Source: UBA8389 sp942493385 (lineage in GTDB: Bacteria; Bacteroidota; Bacteroidia; Bacteroidales; UBA1402). From it: a stretch of 64,000 bases of DNA. How positions within the stretch are numbered: the first letter of the stretch is position 1; every line of letters begins with the position of its first letter. A program made the position numbers and the translations under genes. The notes beneath the pieces were generated by a model that did not search any database, was not told where the DNA came from, and worked only from the letters and a program-made list of their open reading frames with translations. Below, piece by piece: positions 8,983 to 17,862 of this stretch. The stretch lies in contig OW818699.1 of NCBI GenBank assembly GCA_942493385.1, positions 1,860,001-1,924,000 of the forward strand. The letters are read 5' to 3'.

Positions 8983-9483
8983 ATGGAAACGGCGCTGGAA
9001 CAGATTCTGATAAAAACGTATAAAGACGTAATGATTCGTTATTTGGCGGAGCATCCAGAGGATTTTGAGGAAGCCGTTCGATTGGCGGTTTCAGACAAGC
9101 CTCCTTATTCCTGGCGTGCAGCATGGCTGTTGTGGAGCTGTATGGAAAAGAACGATGCTAGGGTAAAGGGTTCTGTTAAAACCATCATTGACATACTTCC
9201 TACCCGGAAAGACAATGTTCAGCGAGAACTGTTCAAAGTGCTTTACAATATGGAGTTGGATGATGAAGATGAAGGTAGACTCTTTAATTGTTGCCTGGAA
9301 GTTTGGGAAAAGATACATAAGCAGCCTTCGGTTCGCTTGAATGCTTTTCTCTTGATTGTGAAAATTGCGCGTAAGTATCCGGAATTGTCGAATGAAATTT
9401 CTTTGCTGACACAGGAACAATATACCGATACTTTGTCGCCAGGTGTAAGACATTCTATCAACCGATTTCTAAAAACAATTTGA
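8983..9483 (+). CDS. HEAT-repeat-like helical protein, unknown function
   Basis: A 166-residue soluble protein made almost entirely of amphipathic helices: motifs such as WRAAWLLWSCME, VQRELFKVLYN and VRLNAFLLIVKIA are spaced about 35 residues apart. That is the appearance of ARM/HEAT-type repeats, which usually mediate protein contacts. There is no catalytic motif or signal peptide. It sits between the M48 protease and a methyltransferase-like membrane protein with gaps of 13-19 bases, so it is likely co-transcribed. No function is offered. Confidence 0.75.
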   Translation: METALEQILIKTYKDVMIRYLAEHPEDFEEAVRLAVSDKPPYSWRAAWLLWSCMEKNDARVKGSVKTIIDILPTRKDNVQRELFKVLYNMELDDEDEGRLFNCCLEVWEKIHKQPSVRLNAFLLIVKIARKYPELSNEISLLTQEQYTDTLSPGVRHSINRFLKTI

Positions 9484-9496
9484 GTAAACTCCTACT

Positions 9497-10036
9497 ATGA
9501 ATACATTACGATTGATTATTGGTTATTTGATAGGGTTTTCGCTTTTTGTTGTTTTAATACCCTATTTGTTGGTCACGGCTTCTCACAACCCTGATTTGTG
9601 CATGAATGTTCCTTTCATTTCAGATCTCTATGTCCGTCTGGCAATTGCATTACCGATCTTCTGTACTGGTGTTTTATTTGGTATCTGGTCAAATGTTTAT
9701 TTATTGGATAAAGGAAAAGGGGGGCCGGTAGATGCCTTCAATGTTTCCATTAGTCCTCGATCACAACTACTGGTAACTACAGGTCCATATAAGTATTGCA
9801 GAAATCCGATGGTATTTGGAACGATTTGTATCTACAGTTCACTTTCAATCTACTTGAATTCATTGCACGATTTGGTTGTTGTTGTAGCCATTATTCCTTT
9901 CTTTATACTATTGCTAAAGTTTTCAGAGGAAAAGCGGTTACTTAAGGATTTTGGTGAGGCTTACGTAGATTATAAATCAAAGGTTCCGATGATTGTGCCG
10001 TTTACAAAAATTAGAAAACGTGATAAAATCCACTGA
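9497..10036 (+). CDS. Isoprenylcysteine/phospholipid methyltransferase-like membrane protein
   Basis: 179 residues with about four membrane helices. The C-terminal half has the signature of the ICMT/PEMT-type membrane methyltransferases: LVTTGPYKYCRNPMVFG around residues 93-109, then EEKRLLKDFGEAYVDYKSKVP near 141-161, which forms the SAM site in relatives. The bacterial members are mostly uncharacterised, so the methyl acceptor is unknown. The coding end overlaps the start of the next gene, suggesting coupling. Confidence 0.85.
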   Translation: MNTLRLIIGYLIGFSLFVVLIPYLLVTASHNPDLCMNVPFISDLYVRLAIALPIFCTGVLFGIWSNVYLLDKGKGGPVDAFNVSISPRSQLLVTTGPYKYCRNPMVFGTICIYSSLSIYLNSLHDLVVVVAIIPFFILLLKFSEEKRLLKDFGEAYVDYKSKVPMIVPFTKIRKRDKIH

Positions 10037-10502
10037 ATATAATTTGTTGCCCCTATTGGCTGGTAAGGCTGCTCCAAAATGGAAGCGATACCTGGCTAAG
10101 AACAAAAAGAAGTTGGAAGGCATGGACTTGGTTGTGCACTCGTTGCATGAAAAATACTCGGCTGCCATCGATTGCCTGCAGTGTGCCCGTTGCTGTAAAG
10201 AGTTGGGACCTCGCATCGAAGAAAAGGATGTGGAACGTATGGCTAAGGCTTTGCGTTTGAAGTATACAGACGTTGAATCTCAGTATTTGAAGGTGGATGA
10301 GGATGGCGATAAGGTGTTCAAAATGATGCCATGCCCCTTTTTGGCGGAGGATAATTATTGTACCATTTATGAATCGCGACCCAAGGCATGTCGGGAATAT
10401 CCGCATACGGACAGAAAGCGGTTTTATCAGATCTATAATTTGTCTGTAAAGAATGCTGAAACCTGTCCGATTGTGTATGAAGTGTTGGAAGAAATCACAT
10501 AA
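10020..10502 (+). CDS. YkgJ-family Cys-cluster (zinc/iron-chelating) protein
   Basis: A cytoplasmic protein of about 160 residues containing the CxxCARCCKELG cluster and a second CPFLAEDNYC...RPKACREYPH segment. Together these define the PF03692-type CxxCxxCC putative zinc/iron-binding domain. Start choice is uncertain: no ATG lies upstream of the domain, and the frame offers GTG at 10020 (preferred, giving a 17-base overlap with the methyltransferase-like gene) or TTG at 9993. Relatives have no proven function beyond predicted metal chelation. Confidence 0.85.
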   Translation: MIKSTEYNLLPLLAGKAAPKWKRYLAKNKKKLEGMDLVVHSLHEKYSAAIDCLQCARCCKELGPRIEEKDVERMAKALRLKYTDVESQYLKVDEDGDKVFKMMPCPFLAEDNYCTIYESRPKACREYPHTDRKRFYQIYNLSVKNAETCPIVYEVLEEIT

Positions 10503-10519
10503 CTATTAAACAAATTGTC

Positions 10520-11008
10520 ATGGAAAAAAAAGAATGGATAAATCGAGTGTTGATTTTCTTGGGTGTTGTTGTCGGAATTGTCGTTTTAGTACTCGCCTTC
10601 AATGCTGGTAAAGAACTGTTTTCTAAAAAGACTTCAACTGATAAGGAGTTGACTTCCAAACAGTCAGACTTCGATAAGGTGTTGATTCAGACTTCCAATG
10701 AAATAAACAAATCTTGTCCGATGTTGGTTGATCAGGAAACACGTCTTGACAATACTGCTGTGCTTCCTGGAAAAACTTTGATATACAATTATACCCTGTT
10801 GAATCTGGAAAAGTCGCAGATAAGTGTTGACACGATTAAAAAATATGTGGATCCAACCATCCTGAATCTTGTTCGGACAAGTCCGGACATGCAGGTTTTC
10901 CGTGATAATGAAACGACGTTCAAGTACCTTTATAAGGATAAAATTGGCGATTTTGTATACGAACTGACGGTTACTCCGGAAATGTATAATTTTGGAGCTT
11001 TTAAATGA
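10520..11008 (+). CDS. Single-pass membrane protein of unknown function
   Basis: 162 residues. A hydrophobic helix at about 10-28 follows a short positive N-terminus (signal anchor), then a charged linker rich in Lys, Thr and Ser, and a small domain of about 110 residues with alternating strands and helices that includes a conserved-looking SCPMLVDQETRLDN. The topology suggests a periplasmic or cell-surface-facing domain. A similar 'CPMxVDxxTRLD' segment occurs in many unannotated Bacteroidota and Proteobacteria proteins. I cannot name a family with confidence. Confidence 0.75.
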   Translation: MEKKEWINRVLIFLGVVVGIVVLVLAFNAGKELFSKKTSTDKELTSKQSDFDKVLIQTSNEINKSCPMLVDQETRLDNTAVLPGKTLIYNYTLLNLEKSQISVDTIKKYVDPTILNLVRTSPDMQVFRDNETTFKYLYKDKIGDFVYELTVTPEMYNFGAFK

Positions 11009-11077
11009 AGAATGCGAGTTTAAGGTATGAAGTTATGGAGCAATTTCTCCAAAGTATTCGATTAAATAAATAAGAAC

Positions 11078-12025
11078 ATGAAAAACACGACACGGTTTCT
11101 AATACTTATTGCGGTGACATTGCTGATTTCCTGTCAGTCCAAGAACAAGGAGGCGAGGGCTGAAAGAATGGTTCTCGCAGACATGTCCAGTTTGGAAGAT
11201 CAGGGAAATGTGGTGCATGATCGGTCTAAAGCAGCATCACCGCCCCCACCTTTGAAGAGCACGGTGAAGTTTACCGCACCAATAATTACGGATGAACCAA
11301 TTGAAGAAGGCGAAGAGTTGCAATCACAACAAGTGGCTTCGAATCAAGCAGTTGTTGAAAAAAAGAAAATTATTAAAGACGGAAGCATCTCGATAAAAAC
11401 CAAGGATATCGAAGCTTGCAAGAAGCGTGTGGTGACTCAGGTGAAGATGCTTGGAGGCTATGTGGACACTGAAAATCTTGATAACAATAACGAGCAGATT
11501 TCGTACTATTTGAGAGTGCGTATTCCGGCAACTCGGTTTGAAGCGATGTTGAGCGGTCTCGAAAAGGGGAACGATGAGGTAAAAAGCAAGAATATTCAAG
11601 CCAGGGATGTCACGGAAGAATATGTGGATATTGAATCGCGACTGGCAACCAAGCAGATTTACCTGAAACGTTACAAGGAACTATTGACCAAGGCTTCGAC
11701 CGTGAGGGATATCTTGGCGATTGAAGAACAAATCCGTGTCATTCAGGAGGAGATAGACAGTAGACTAGGACGTTTGAAATATATTGATGACCAGGTGGCG
11801 TTCAGTACGCTTGACATCAATTTATACATGTCGAAGGAATATGTTTACAAGCCGAAAACTCAGGATAATTTTTGGGAAAGGCTGAAGGATGCTTTCAGCA
11901 GTGGTTGGAGAAGTGTTGTCGGATTCCTATTGATGCTTTTTACCTTATGGCCGTTCATCCTATTGATTGTTGGTATTGTTTATGCTGTCAAATTAAGGAG
12001 GAAGCATGTCAAGAATTCAAAATAG
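11078..12025 (+). CDS. DUF4349 lipoprotein
   Basis: Lipoprotein signal with lipobox around LLISC (Cys19), a low-complexity linker with a PPPP run near 50, then the DUF4349 domain (about 100-250). It carries the typical IKDGSISIKTKDI start, LGGYVDTEN, the coiled segment that includes RYKELLTKAST and IEEQIRVIQEEIDSRLGRLKYI, and closing beta strands. A C-terminal transmembrane helix at about 278-305 is followed by a basic tail. DUF4349 is widespread and uncharacterised; the coiled coil plus C-terminal membrane helix suggests an envelope-spanning or oligomeric role. The gene overlaps the following one by 20 bases. Confidence 0.9.
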   Translation: MKNTTRFLILIAVTLLISCQSKNKEARAERMVLADMSSLEDQGNVVHDRSKAASPPPPLKSTVKFTAPIITDEPIEEGEELQSQQVASNQAVVEKKKIIKDGSISIKTKDIEACKKRVVTQVKMLGGYVDTENLDNNNEQISYYLRVRIPATRFEAMLSGLEKGNDEVKSKNIQARDVTEEYVDIESRLATKQIYLKRYKELLTKASTVRDILAIEEQIRVIQEEIDSRLGRLKYIDDQVAFSTLDINLYMSKEYVYKPKTQDNFWERLKDAFSSGWRSVVGFLLMLFTLWPFILLIVGIVYAVKLRRKHVKNSK

Positions 12026-13088
12026 GGTCTTCAAAAAAACTAAGGGAATAACTTTTTTCATTCTGTTGTTGCTCGTGTTCCAAGCCTGTGATGACGGTGG
12101 GTCTGGTGTTTATTACTACCATGATGTCAGCCTTTGGGAATACAACGTTGCAACACAAAGAAAGAAAATGCTTCGTTTAATAGGTACGAATGAATCAGCA
12201 CCGATTGTGCAGTTCATGCATCAAAGCAATGGCTATGTATATGTTCGGTATGACCAATTCAACATTTTCAGTGAGAAAGGAGTCGAAAAAGTCGTGAAGC
12301 TAGATGGTTGGTTTCTGAGTGACTTTCACGTTTGCATTTCGCCTGATGATAAGGACATCGTATATTCTGCAGTCCGATTGAGTGACGATAGTCCCAATCC
12401 GTCATTTTTGGACAGGGGGTTGTACAGGCTCAATTTGGCGAATGGTACGACTTCGTTGGTATACAAAGTCGAGGGCGAAAATCCAATTTATCCAGTATAT
12501 TCCAGTGACGGAGCATTCATCCTTTTCAAAGTGAGCTCAGGCTATCCATCTCGTTTGTATATGATTAATAGAGATGGTGGGGATAAGGTTGAGATTGACT
12601 ACAATGATTATAACTTGATTAATAATGGATTATTCAACGAAGATGATTCGAAGGTCTATTATTTCAAATCGCCGGACGGTCTGTACGAATACGATATTAA
12701 AACCAAGTTCCGGAAAACACTGGTTAGTAATGCGATTTTTGGTTATTCTATGGAATATCGTTATCCAAACATCAACATAAATGGAGGGTTGCTCTACTTT
12801 TTAACTCAGAAAAGTGACTCCTGTTTTATGGCTAATAAGTTGTATACGATGAATTTGGTCACCAAGGAGATCAAAAAACTCAATGTCACCGGTAGTCCTG
12901 TAGCCTTTGGCAACAATTATCTGTTGACGTGCGGTTCGAGTATGGTGCTCAAGTCACTCAAGAGTGATGCTTTCGTTCCAATAGATTCTTTTTCCCATGG
13001 TGCACTTTCTAGGGATGAATCTAAGGTGATTTACATCAAAGATGAACCGAAAGTAGAGAGGTGGGATCAAACCGAAAGCAACTATTGA
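12006..13088 (+). CDS. TolB/WD40-like beta-propeller lipoprotein
   Basis: An N-terminal basic stretch and hydrophobic helix end at VFQAC (Cys28), a lipobox, followed by a Gly/Asp-rich linker. The remaining about 320 residues consist of repeated beta-blade-like segments with motifs such as ISPDDKDIVYSA, YSSDGAFILFKV, LYMINRDGGDKV and FNEDDSKVYYF, which are characteristic of TolB-type (PD40) propellers. Probably an outer- or inner-membrane-anchored periplasmic protein. It overlaps the DUF4349 gene by 20 bases, so the two are likely made together. No partner or substrate is evident. Confidence 0.85.
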   Translation: MSRIQNRVFKKTKGITFFILLLLVFQACDDGGSGVYYYHDVSLWEYNVATQRKKMLRLIGTNESAPIVQFMHQSNGYVYVRYDQFNIFSEKGVEKVVKLDGWFLSDFHVCISPDDKDIVYSAVRLSDDSPNPSFLDRGLYRLNLANGTTSLVYKVEGENPIYPVYSSDGAFILFKVSSGYPSRLYMINRDGGDKVEIDYNDYNLINNGLFNEDDSKVYYFKSPDGLYEYDIKTKFRKTLVSNAIFGYSMEYRYPNININGGLLYFLTQKSDSCFMANKLYTMNLVTKEIKKLNVTGSPVAFGNNYLLTCGSSMVLKSLKSDAFVPIDSFSHGALSRDESKVIYIKDEPKVERWDQTESNY

Positions 13089-13116
13089 AAGGTATGGTGT
13101 TAAAAATTGACTTACT

Positions 13117-13587
13117 ATGCGTGACAGGCGATTTGTGACGGAGCATCGGGGTGGACCATTGACTAAGGAACAGCATTGGAAGTTGATGTTATGGTCCGTT
13201 TCGTGTGTGGAGCATGTGCTGGATCTTTATGGTTTACAGATCCCTGAGCGGATATTGCAGGCACAACAGGTGGGCCGGGCATGGGTTGCCGGTGAGGCAT
13301 CTGTGGGTGATGCGCGGAAGGCTTCGGTCGACATGCTTGCTTTCGCCAGGGAACTCACCAGTCCGGTACAGATCGCTTTGGTTCGCGCTACGGGGCATGC
13401 CGTTGCTACGGCACATATGGCGGATCATTCGATGGGTGGTGCGTTGTATGCGATAAAAGCTGTAAATTGCGCTGGTAAATCGATGGATGAGGAGCGGAGC
13501 TGGCAGATAGAGCAGTTGCCCTTGGAAGTCAGGGATTTTGTGCTGGAAGTGATGCAACTGAAGGCCAAGCATTTTAGAATGAAATAA
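13117..13587 (+). CDS. Putative Imm-5-like immunity protein
   Basis: A 156-residue cytoplasmic helical protein. The N-terminal RRFVTEHRGGPLTKEQH and the later GHAVATAHMADHSMGGALYAIKAV region match the pattern of the 'putative immunity protein' (Imm-5-like) family, with conserved His residues spaced along helices. Family members were proposed as antidotes of polymorphic toxins from gene neighbourhoods, but direct evidence is scarce. No toxin gene is visible next to it here, so it looks like an orphan; the neighbours are a propeller lipoprotein and a GyrI-like protein starting four bases after its stop. Confidence 0.75.
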   Translation: MRDRRFVTEHRGGPLTKEQHWKLMLWSVSCVEHVLDLYGLQIPERILQAQQVGRAWVAGEASVGDARKASVDMLAFARELTSPVQIALVRATGHAVATAHMADHSMGGALYAIKAVNCAGKSMDEERSWQIEQLPLEVRDFVLEVMQLKAKHFRMK

Positions 13588-13590
13588 TAT

Positions 13591-14070
13591 ATGGAACCGA
13601 GATTTGAAGTTTTAAAGGAAAAGATATTGGTTGGCAAACGAATGGACATGTGTTTCGCCGATTTAAAAACGTATGAATTGTGGCACAGTTTCATGCCAAT
13701 CAAGCATCTGATAACCAATCAGGTTGGAGAAGAAATGTATTCGGTTGAAGTGTATCGTCGTGATTTTTTCAGGAATTATGATGAAAAGTCATTTTTTCAG
13801 AAATGGGCGGCAGTGGAAGTGGCTGGTTTTGAAGATGTCCCTGAAATTTTTGAAACACAGATTGTGCCCAATGGTTTGTATGCTGTTTTCACCCATAAGG
13901 GAAGTTACTTGAACGCGCCGGATACCTATCATTTCATCTTTCACGAATGGTTGCCTTTCGCGGATTTTTTATTGGATGATAGGCCACACTTTGCAGTGAT
14001 GGAAGAGAAATACAAAGGGGAGAATGTGGATTCGGAAGAGGAAATCTGGATACCGGTTCGAAAATTATAA
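13591..14070 (+). CDS. GyrI-like / AraC effector-binding-domain protein
   Basis: 159 residues matching the stand-alone GyrI-like small-molecule-binding fold (the SHS2-type effector domain of AraC/BmrR regulators). It begins with a strand (EVLKEKILVGKRMDM), has the central AAVEVAGFEDVPEIFETQIVP followed by GLYAVFTHKG, and ends with EIWIPVRKL. It has no DNA-binding domain, so it is not a transcription factor by itself. Stand-alone members bind or hydrolyse cytotoxic compounds or modulate gyrase in some species; the ligand here is unknown. The CDF gene follows after eight bases. Confidence 0.88.
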   Translation: MEPRFEVLKEKILVGKRMDMCFADLKTYELWHSFMPIKHLITNQVGEEMYSVEVYRRDFFRNYDEKSFFQKWAAVEVAGFEDVPEIFETQIVPNGLYAVFTHKGSYLNAPDTYHFIFHEWLPFADFLLDDRPHFAVMEEKYKGENVDSEEEIWIPVRKL

Positions 14071-14078
14071 ATAGATCT

Positions 14079-14987
14079 ATGTCACATCAGGAAGCTTCAG
14101 TAAAATCCATACTTTTTGCCTTATTGGCCAATTTTGGCATCGCGGTCACCAAGACCGTTGCCGCTGTAATTACGGGTTCAGGCGCCATGTTGGCAGAATC
14201 CATCCATTCCTTTGCTGATTGCGGCAATCAGGGTTTGCTGTTTTTGGGGCTGAACGCATCCAAAAAACTGCCCGATGTCAAACATCCGCTGGGACATGGC
14301 AAAGCAATTTATTTTTGGTCGTTTATCGTAGCGCTGATGTTGTTCAGCATGGGTGGCTTGTTTTCCATGTATGAGGGCATTCATAAGCTTAGTTCGCACG
14401 AAGGACTTAAAAGCCCCATAATTGCCATTGTGGTTCTTTCATTTAGCATTTTGCTGGAAGGGGCCTCGCTTTATGGGTGTTTGACGCAAATCAAGAAATT
14501 GAAACACGCCAATACCCTTTGGAAGTGGGTTCGTACTACTCGGAACAGCGAATTGGTTGTAGTATTGGGCGAAGATGTTGCAGCATTGATGGGCCTTTTC
14601 TTTGCATTGATCGCTGTTGTATTATCGATGATTACGGGAAATCCATTGTATGATGCCATCGGTAGTATAGGTATCGGTGTTTTGCTGATTATCGTTTCAT
14701 TCTTTATAGCGCTGAAAGTCAAAGGATTGCTTATCGGTCAAAGTGCAGATGAAGAGACGGTTTCTGCTATTGAAGCCTTTTTAAACGAACGACCTGAGAT
14801 AGAAAAAGTACTGAACCTGATTACATTGCAATTGGGACCTCAAGTCATGGTTGCAGTCAAGATTAAAATGATTAAAACGGAAACCACGCTCCAGCTAATT
14901 CAAAACATCAATGCCTGTGAAGCGGGTTTGAAAAAATTGAATCCTTCTATTACATGGGCGTTTTTTGAACCGGATATTGAAAAGTAA
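14079..14987 (+). CDS. Cation diffusion facilitator (CDF) metal transporter
   Basis: 302 residues with six membrane helices. The family metal-site motif is in TM2 (ESIHSFADCGNQ, where HSFAD carries the metal ligands), followed by the HPLGHGK loop and a second site in the middle membrane helix (VVLGEDVAALMGL). A cytoplasmic C-terminal domain of about 80 residues follows. CDF proteins export Zn2+, Co2+, Fe2+ or Mn2+ using the proton gradient; the H-x-x-x-D arrangement is compatible with zinc or iron but does not settle the metal. This appears to be the last gene of the 13117-14987 group. Confidence 0.92.
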   Translation: MSHQEASVKSILFALLANFGIAVTKTVAAVITGSGAMLAESIHSFADCGNQGLLFLGLNASKKLPDVKHPLGHGKAIYFWSFIVALMLFSMGGLFSMYEGIHKLSSHEGLKSPIIAIVVLSFSILLEGASLYGCLTQIKKLKHANTLWKWVRTTRNSELVVVLGEDVAALMGLFFALIAVVLSMITGNPLYDAIGSIGIGVLLIIVSFFIALKVKGLLIGQSADEETVSAIEAFLNERPEIEKVLNLITLQLGPQVMVAVKIKMIKTETTLQLIQNINACEAGLKKLNPSITWAFFEPDIEK

Positions 14988-15015
14988 TCATTTAAAACGA
15001 CCTTAAGTGAATCCT

Positions 15016-17859
15016 ATGAAGCTTTGGAAATTATTGGTTTTTCTTACTTGTTTCAATTTGGTTCCTGCTTTATTTGCAGCTGAACCCGTCGATTTGCGAT
15101 GTGGTTTCCGGGAAAACCCGGTGGGAATGGATGTTCAGAATCCCGATTTGAGTTGGACGATTCAAACGAATCCGGAGCAGCGGGGTGTGAAACAGACGGC
15201 TTATCAGATTCTGGTAGCATCAACTCCCGAATTGCTCCGTCAAGACATGGGTGATTTGTGGAATTCAGGAAAAGTGCGTTCCGATAAAATGGGGCAAATT
15301 CGTTATTCGGGTAAACCGTTGGTTTCGAGCAGGTCCTGCTATTGGAAAGTTCGGATTTGGGATGAAGGTGGGCGCTTGTCCAATTGGAGTTCGGATGCGT
15401 TTTGGATTGCTGGGATTCTGAATGAAAACGATTGGAAAGCCAAATGGATTTCGGCTGCTGGTGCGGAAAAATTTGCCCGAAACTATCGATCGGCCCGATC
15501 GGATTTCAACTTAAGGCAGGAATTGCAGGAAATGAGGAAAAATTGGGTGGATCCAAAGGAGCCGAACTATTCGTCCATGCTGTTGCACAAGGAATTCTCG
15601 GTCGAGAAAAAGTTGGTGAAGGCGGTGATGCATGTCTGTGGATTGGGGCATTATGAATTGACGCTCAATGGCAGAAAAGTGGGTGATTACCTATTGGCTC
15701 CGGGTTGGTCGGATTACCGTAAAACGGTTTTATACGACAGTTACGATGTGACGTCGCAGTTATCGGAGGGTTCGAACGCGATTGGTCTTTTCCTTAGCAA
15801 TGGGATGTATAATATTCAGCCGGATTCCATTCGGTATGTCAAATTTCTGAATTCCAACGGACAGTTGAAAGCTAAAGCGCAATTGCACTTGGAGTATTCG
15901 GATGGATCTGTCAGGCAGTTGATTACGGATGAATCCTGGCATGTTTCCCCAGGTCCGGTGACGTATATGAACGAATTCGGCGGAGAAGATTTTGATGCAA
16001 GGCTTAATCCGGAAGGTTGGGATAAGACGGGTTTTCGTGCGGATAATCGATGGACTACGGCAATTGTAATGCAGGAAACGGCTGCCCAATTGAAGGGCTT
16101 GTCCAGTGCCGCACCTCCCATCAAGGTTATTGAAACATTGAAGCCCATAAAGATAAACAAGTTGAATTCAACGTTGTGGGTCTATGACCTAGGTCAGAAT
16201 GCCTCGATGATGCCCTCCATTCGAGTTCATGGGGCAACGGGATCTTCGGTGCGAATAACCCCTGCTGAACTGTTGAAACCCGATGGAACGGTGGATCGAG
16301 CTTCGGCCACACAAGATGGGATTCGACCGGCGTGGTGGCAATATACTTTGGCTTCACAGGAGACAGAAACTTGGTTTCCGAAATTCTTTTATCAGGGTTG
16401 CCGGTATTTGCAGGTGGAGTTGAGTCCTGCTTTGGGCGATACGGTTTTACCGGTAGTGGAAGAACTGACCGGAAAGGTGGTTCATTCCTCTGCAACGCCA
16501 ATCGGTGCCTTTCAGTGTTCCAATAAGTTGTTCAATCAAATATATGAATTGGTTCGTTGGGCTCAGCGGAGCAATATGATGAGCGTGATGACAGACTGTC
16601 CGGCTCGGGAGAAAATGGGTTGGTTGGAGCAATACCACTTGAATGGGCCTTCGTTGCGCTACAATTTTGATTTGTTGAATCTTTTCGGAAAAAGCATGAA
16701 CGACATGTCCGATGGGCAACTCGAAGATGGTTTTGTACCCAACATCGCTCCGGAATTGTTTCATGCAGGTGCTGAAATCAGGAACAATGGCTTCCGAAAT
16801 TCACCGGAATGGGGGAGTTCGTTCATTCTGGTTCCCTGGCAACAATACCTGTTTTCGGGCGATGTGTCGTTGATTCGGACGTATTACGATAGAATGAAGC
16901 GGTATCTGTCCTTTCTTGACGGAATGGCTCAGGATAACATTTTGAACGTTGGTTTGGGGGACTGGTATGACATTGGCCCGAAACCGGCTTGGGGGTCGCA
17001 ATTGACACCGGTCGCTTTTACCGCTACGGTGATTTATTTCTACGATTACCAGGTGATGGCGCAAATGGCTTCATTGCTTGGTAAAACAGAAGATGTGCAA
17101 GAATTTTCAAAAAAATCGGAAGCAATTAAAAAGGCTTTCAATGCGAAATTTTTCGATCAGGCAAAGGGCATCTATTCAACCGGTTCCAATACGACTCAAG
17201 CCATGCCCTTGTTTTTTGGATTGGCTGAACCGCAACATCGGAAAAGGCTGGCGGACACGCTGGTCGCCGATATTCGTGGCCGCGGAAACGCTTTTAACTC
17301 GGGTGAAGTGGGGTATCGTTTTCTGCTGAAAGCATTGGCTATGGAAGGACATTCTGACTTGATTTACGATATGAACAATCAGTCGGAGAAGCCTGGATAT
17401 GGGTATCAAATCAAAAAAGGGGCGACATCGCTGACGGAAAAGTGGGATGCAAGTGTGGGTAGTTTTGGTTCTCAGAACCATTTCATGTCCGGTCAAATCA
17501 ACGAGTGGTTTTTTAGTGATTTGCTCGGAATAGGGGTGGATCCAACCGGTGCTGGGTTTAGAAAGATTATCCTGCATCCGATGGTGGTTGGGGATTTGAG
17601 TTGGGTCAAAGGATCGTATCTATCTGTCAGTGGGTTGATTACCACTTCTTGGAAAAAAGCGGATGGGGTGTTTACTTTGGATGTCTCCATCCCTGCGAAT
17701 ACAAGTGCTACGGTATATGTTCCGGCAACAAATGAAGCCGCTGTCATGGAGGGTGCCAGTGTGGCAAAACGAGCCAAGGGCGTCAAGTTCTTGCGAATGG
17801 AATCCGGATGTGCTTTGTTTGAGGTGGTCTCAGGTAAGTATCATTTTATATCTAAATAG
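15016..17859 (+). CDS. Alpha-L-rhamnosidase, GH78, secreted
   Basis: Inverting alpha-L-rhamnosidase of about 947 residues. The ATG at 15016 starts a signal peptide ending near FAAEP; a GTG nine bases upstream is less likely. N-terminal beta domains (about 25-330, including the LVSSRSCYWKVRIWDEGG segment) precede the (alpha/alpha)6 barrel. The barrel shows the family's TDCPAREKMGWLEQ (general-acid region), LGDWYDIG and LTEKWDASVGSFGSQNHFM motifs. A C-terminal beta-sandwich ends the protein. It removes terminal alpha-linked rhamnose from rhamnogalacturonan side chains or glycosides. A lipase-like gene follows after three bases; both precede the strong terminator. Confidence 0.95.
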   Translation: MKLWKLLVFLTCFNLVPALFAAEPVDLRCGFRENPVGMDVQNPDLSWTIQTNPEQRGVKQTAYQILVASTPELLRQDMGDLWNSGKVRSDKMGQIRYSGKPLVSSRSCYWKVRIWDEGGRLSNWSSDAFWIAGILNENDWKAKWISAAGAEKFARNYRSARSDFNLRQELQEMRKNWVDPKEPNYSSMLLHKEFSVEKKLVKAVMHVCGLGHYELTLNGRKVGDYLLAPGWSDYRKTVLYDSYDVTSQLSEGSNAIGLFLSNGMYNIQPDSIRYVKFLNSNGQLKAKAQLHLEYSDGSVRQLITDESWHVSPGPVTYMNEFGGEDFDARLNPEGWDKTGFRADNRWTTAIVMQETAAQLKGLSSAAPPIKVIETLKPIKINKLNSTLWVYDLGQNASMMPSIRVHGATGSSVRITPAELLKPDGTVDRASATQDGIRPAWWQYTLASQETETWFPKFFYQGCRYLQVELSPALGDTVLPVVEELTGKVVHSSATPIGAFQCSNKLFNQIYELVRWAQRSNMMSVMTDCPAREKMGWLEQYHLNGPSLRYNFDLLNLFGKSMNDMSDGQLEDGFVPNIAPELFHAGAEIRNNGFRNSPEWGSSFILVPWQQYLFSGDVSLIRTYYDRMKRYLSFLDGMAQDNILNVGLGDWYDIGPKPAWGSQLTPVAFTATVIYFYDYQVMAQMASLLGKTEDVQEFSKKSEAIKKAFNAKFFDQAKGIYSTGSNTTQAMPLFFGLAEPQHRKRLADTLVADIRGRGNAFNSGEVGYRFLLKALAMEGHSDLIYDMNNQSEKPGYGYQIKKGATSLTEKWDASVGSFGSQNHFMSGQINEWFFSDLLGIGVDPTGAGFRKIILHPMVVGDLSWVKGSYLSVSGLITTSWKKADGVFTLDVSIPANTSATVYVPATNEAAVMEGASVAKRAKGVKFLRMESGCALFEVVSGKYHFISK

Positions 17860-17862
17860 CAT

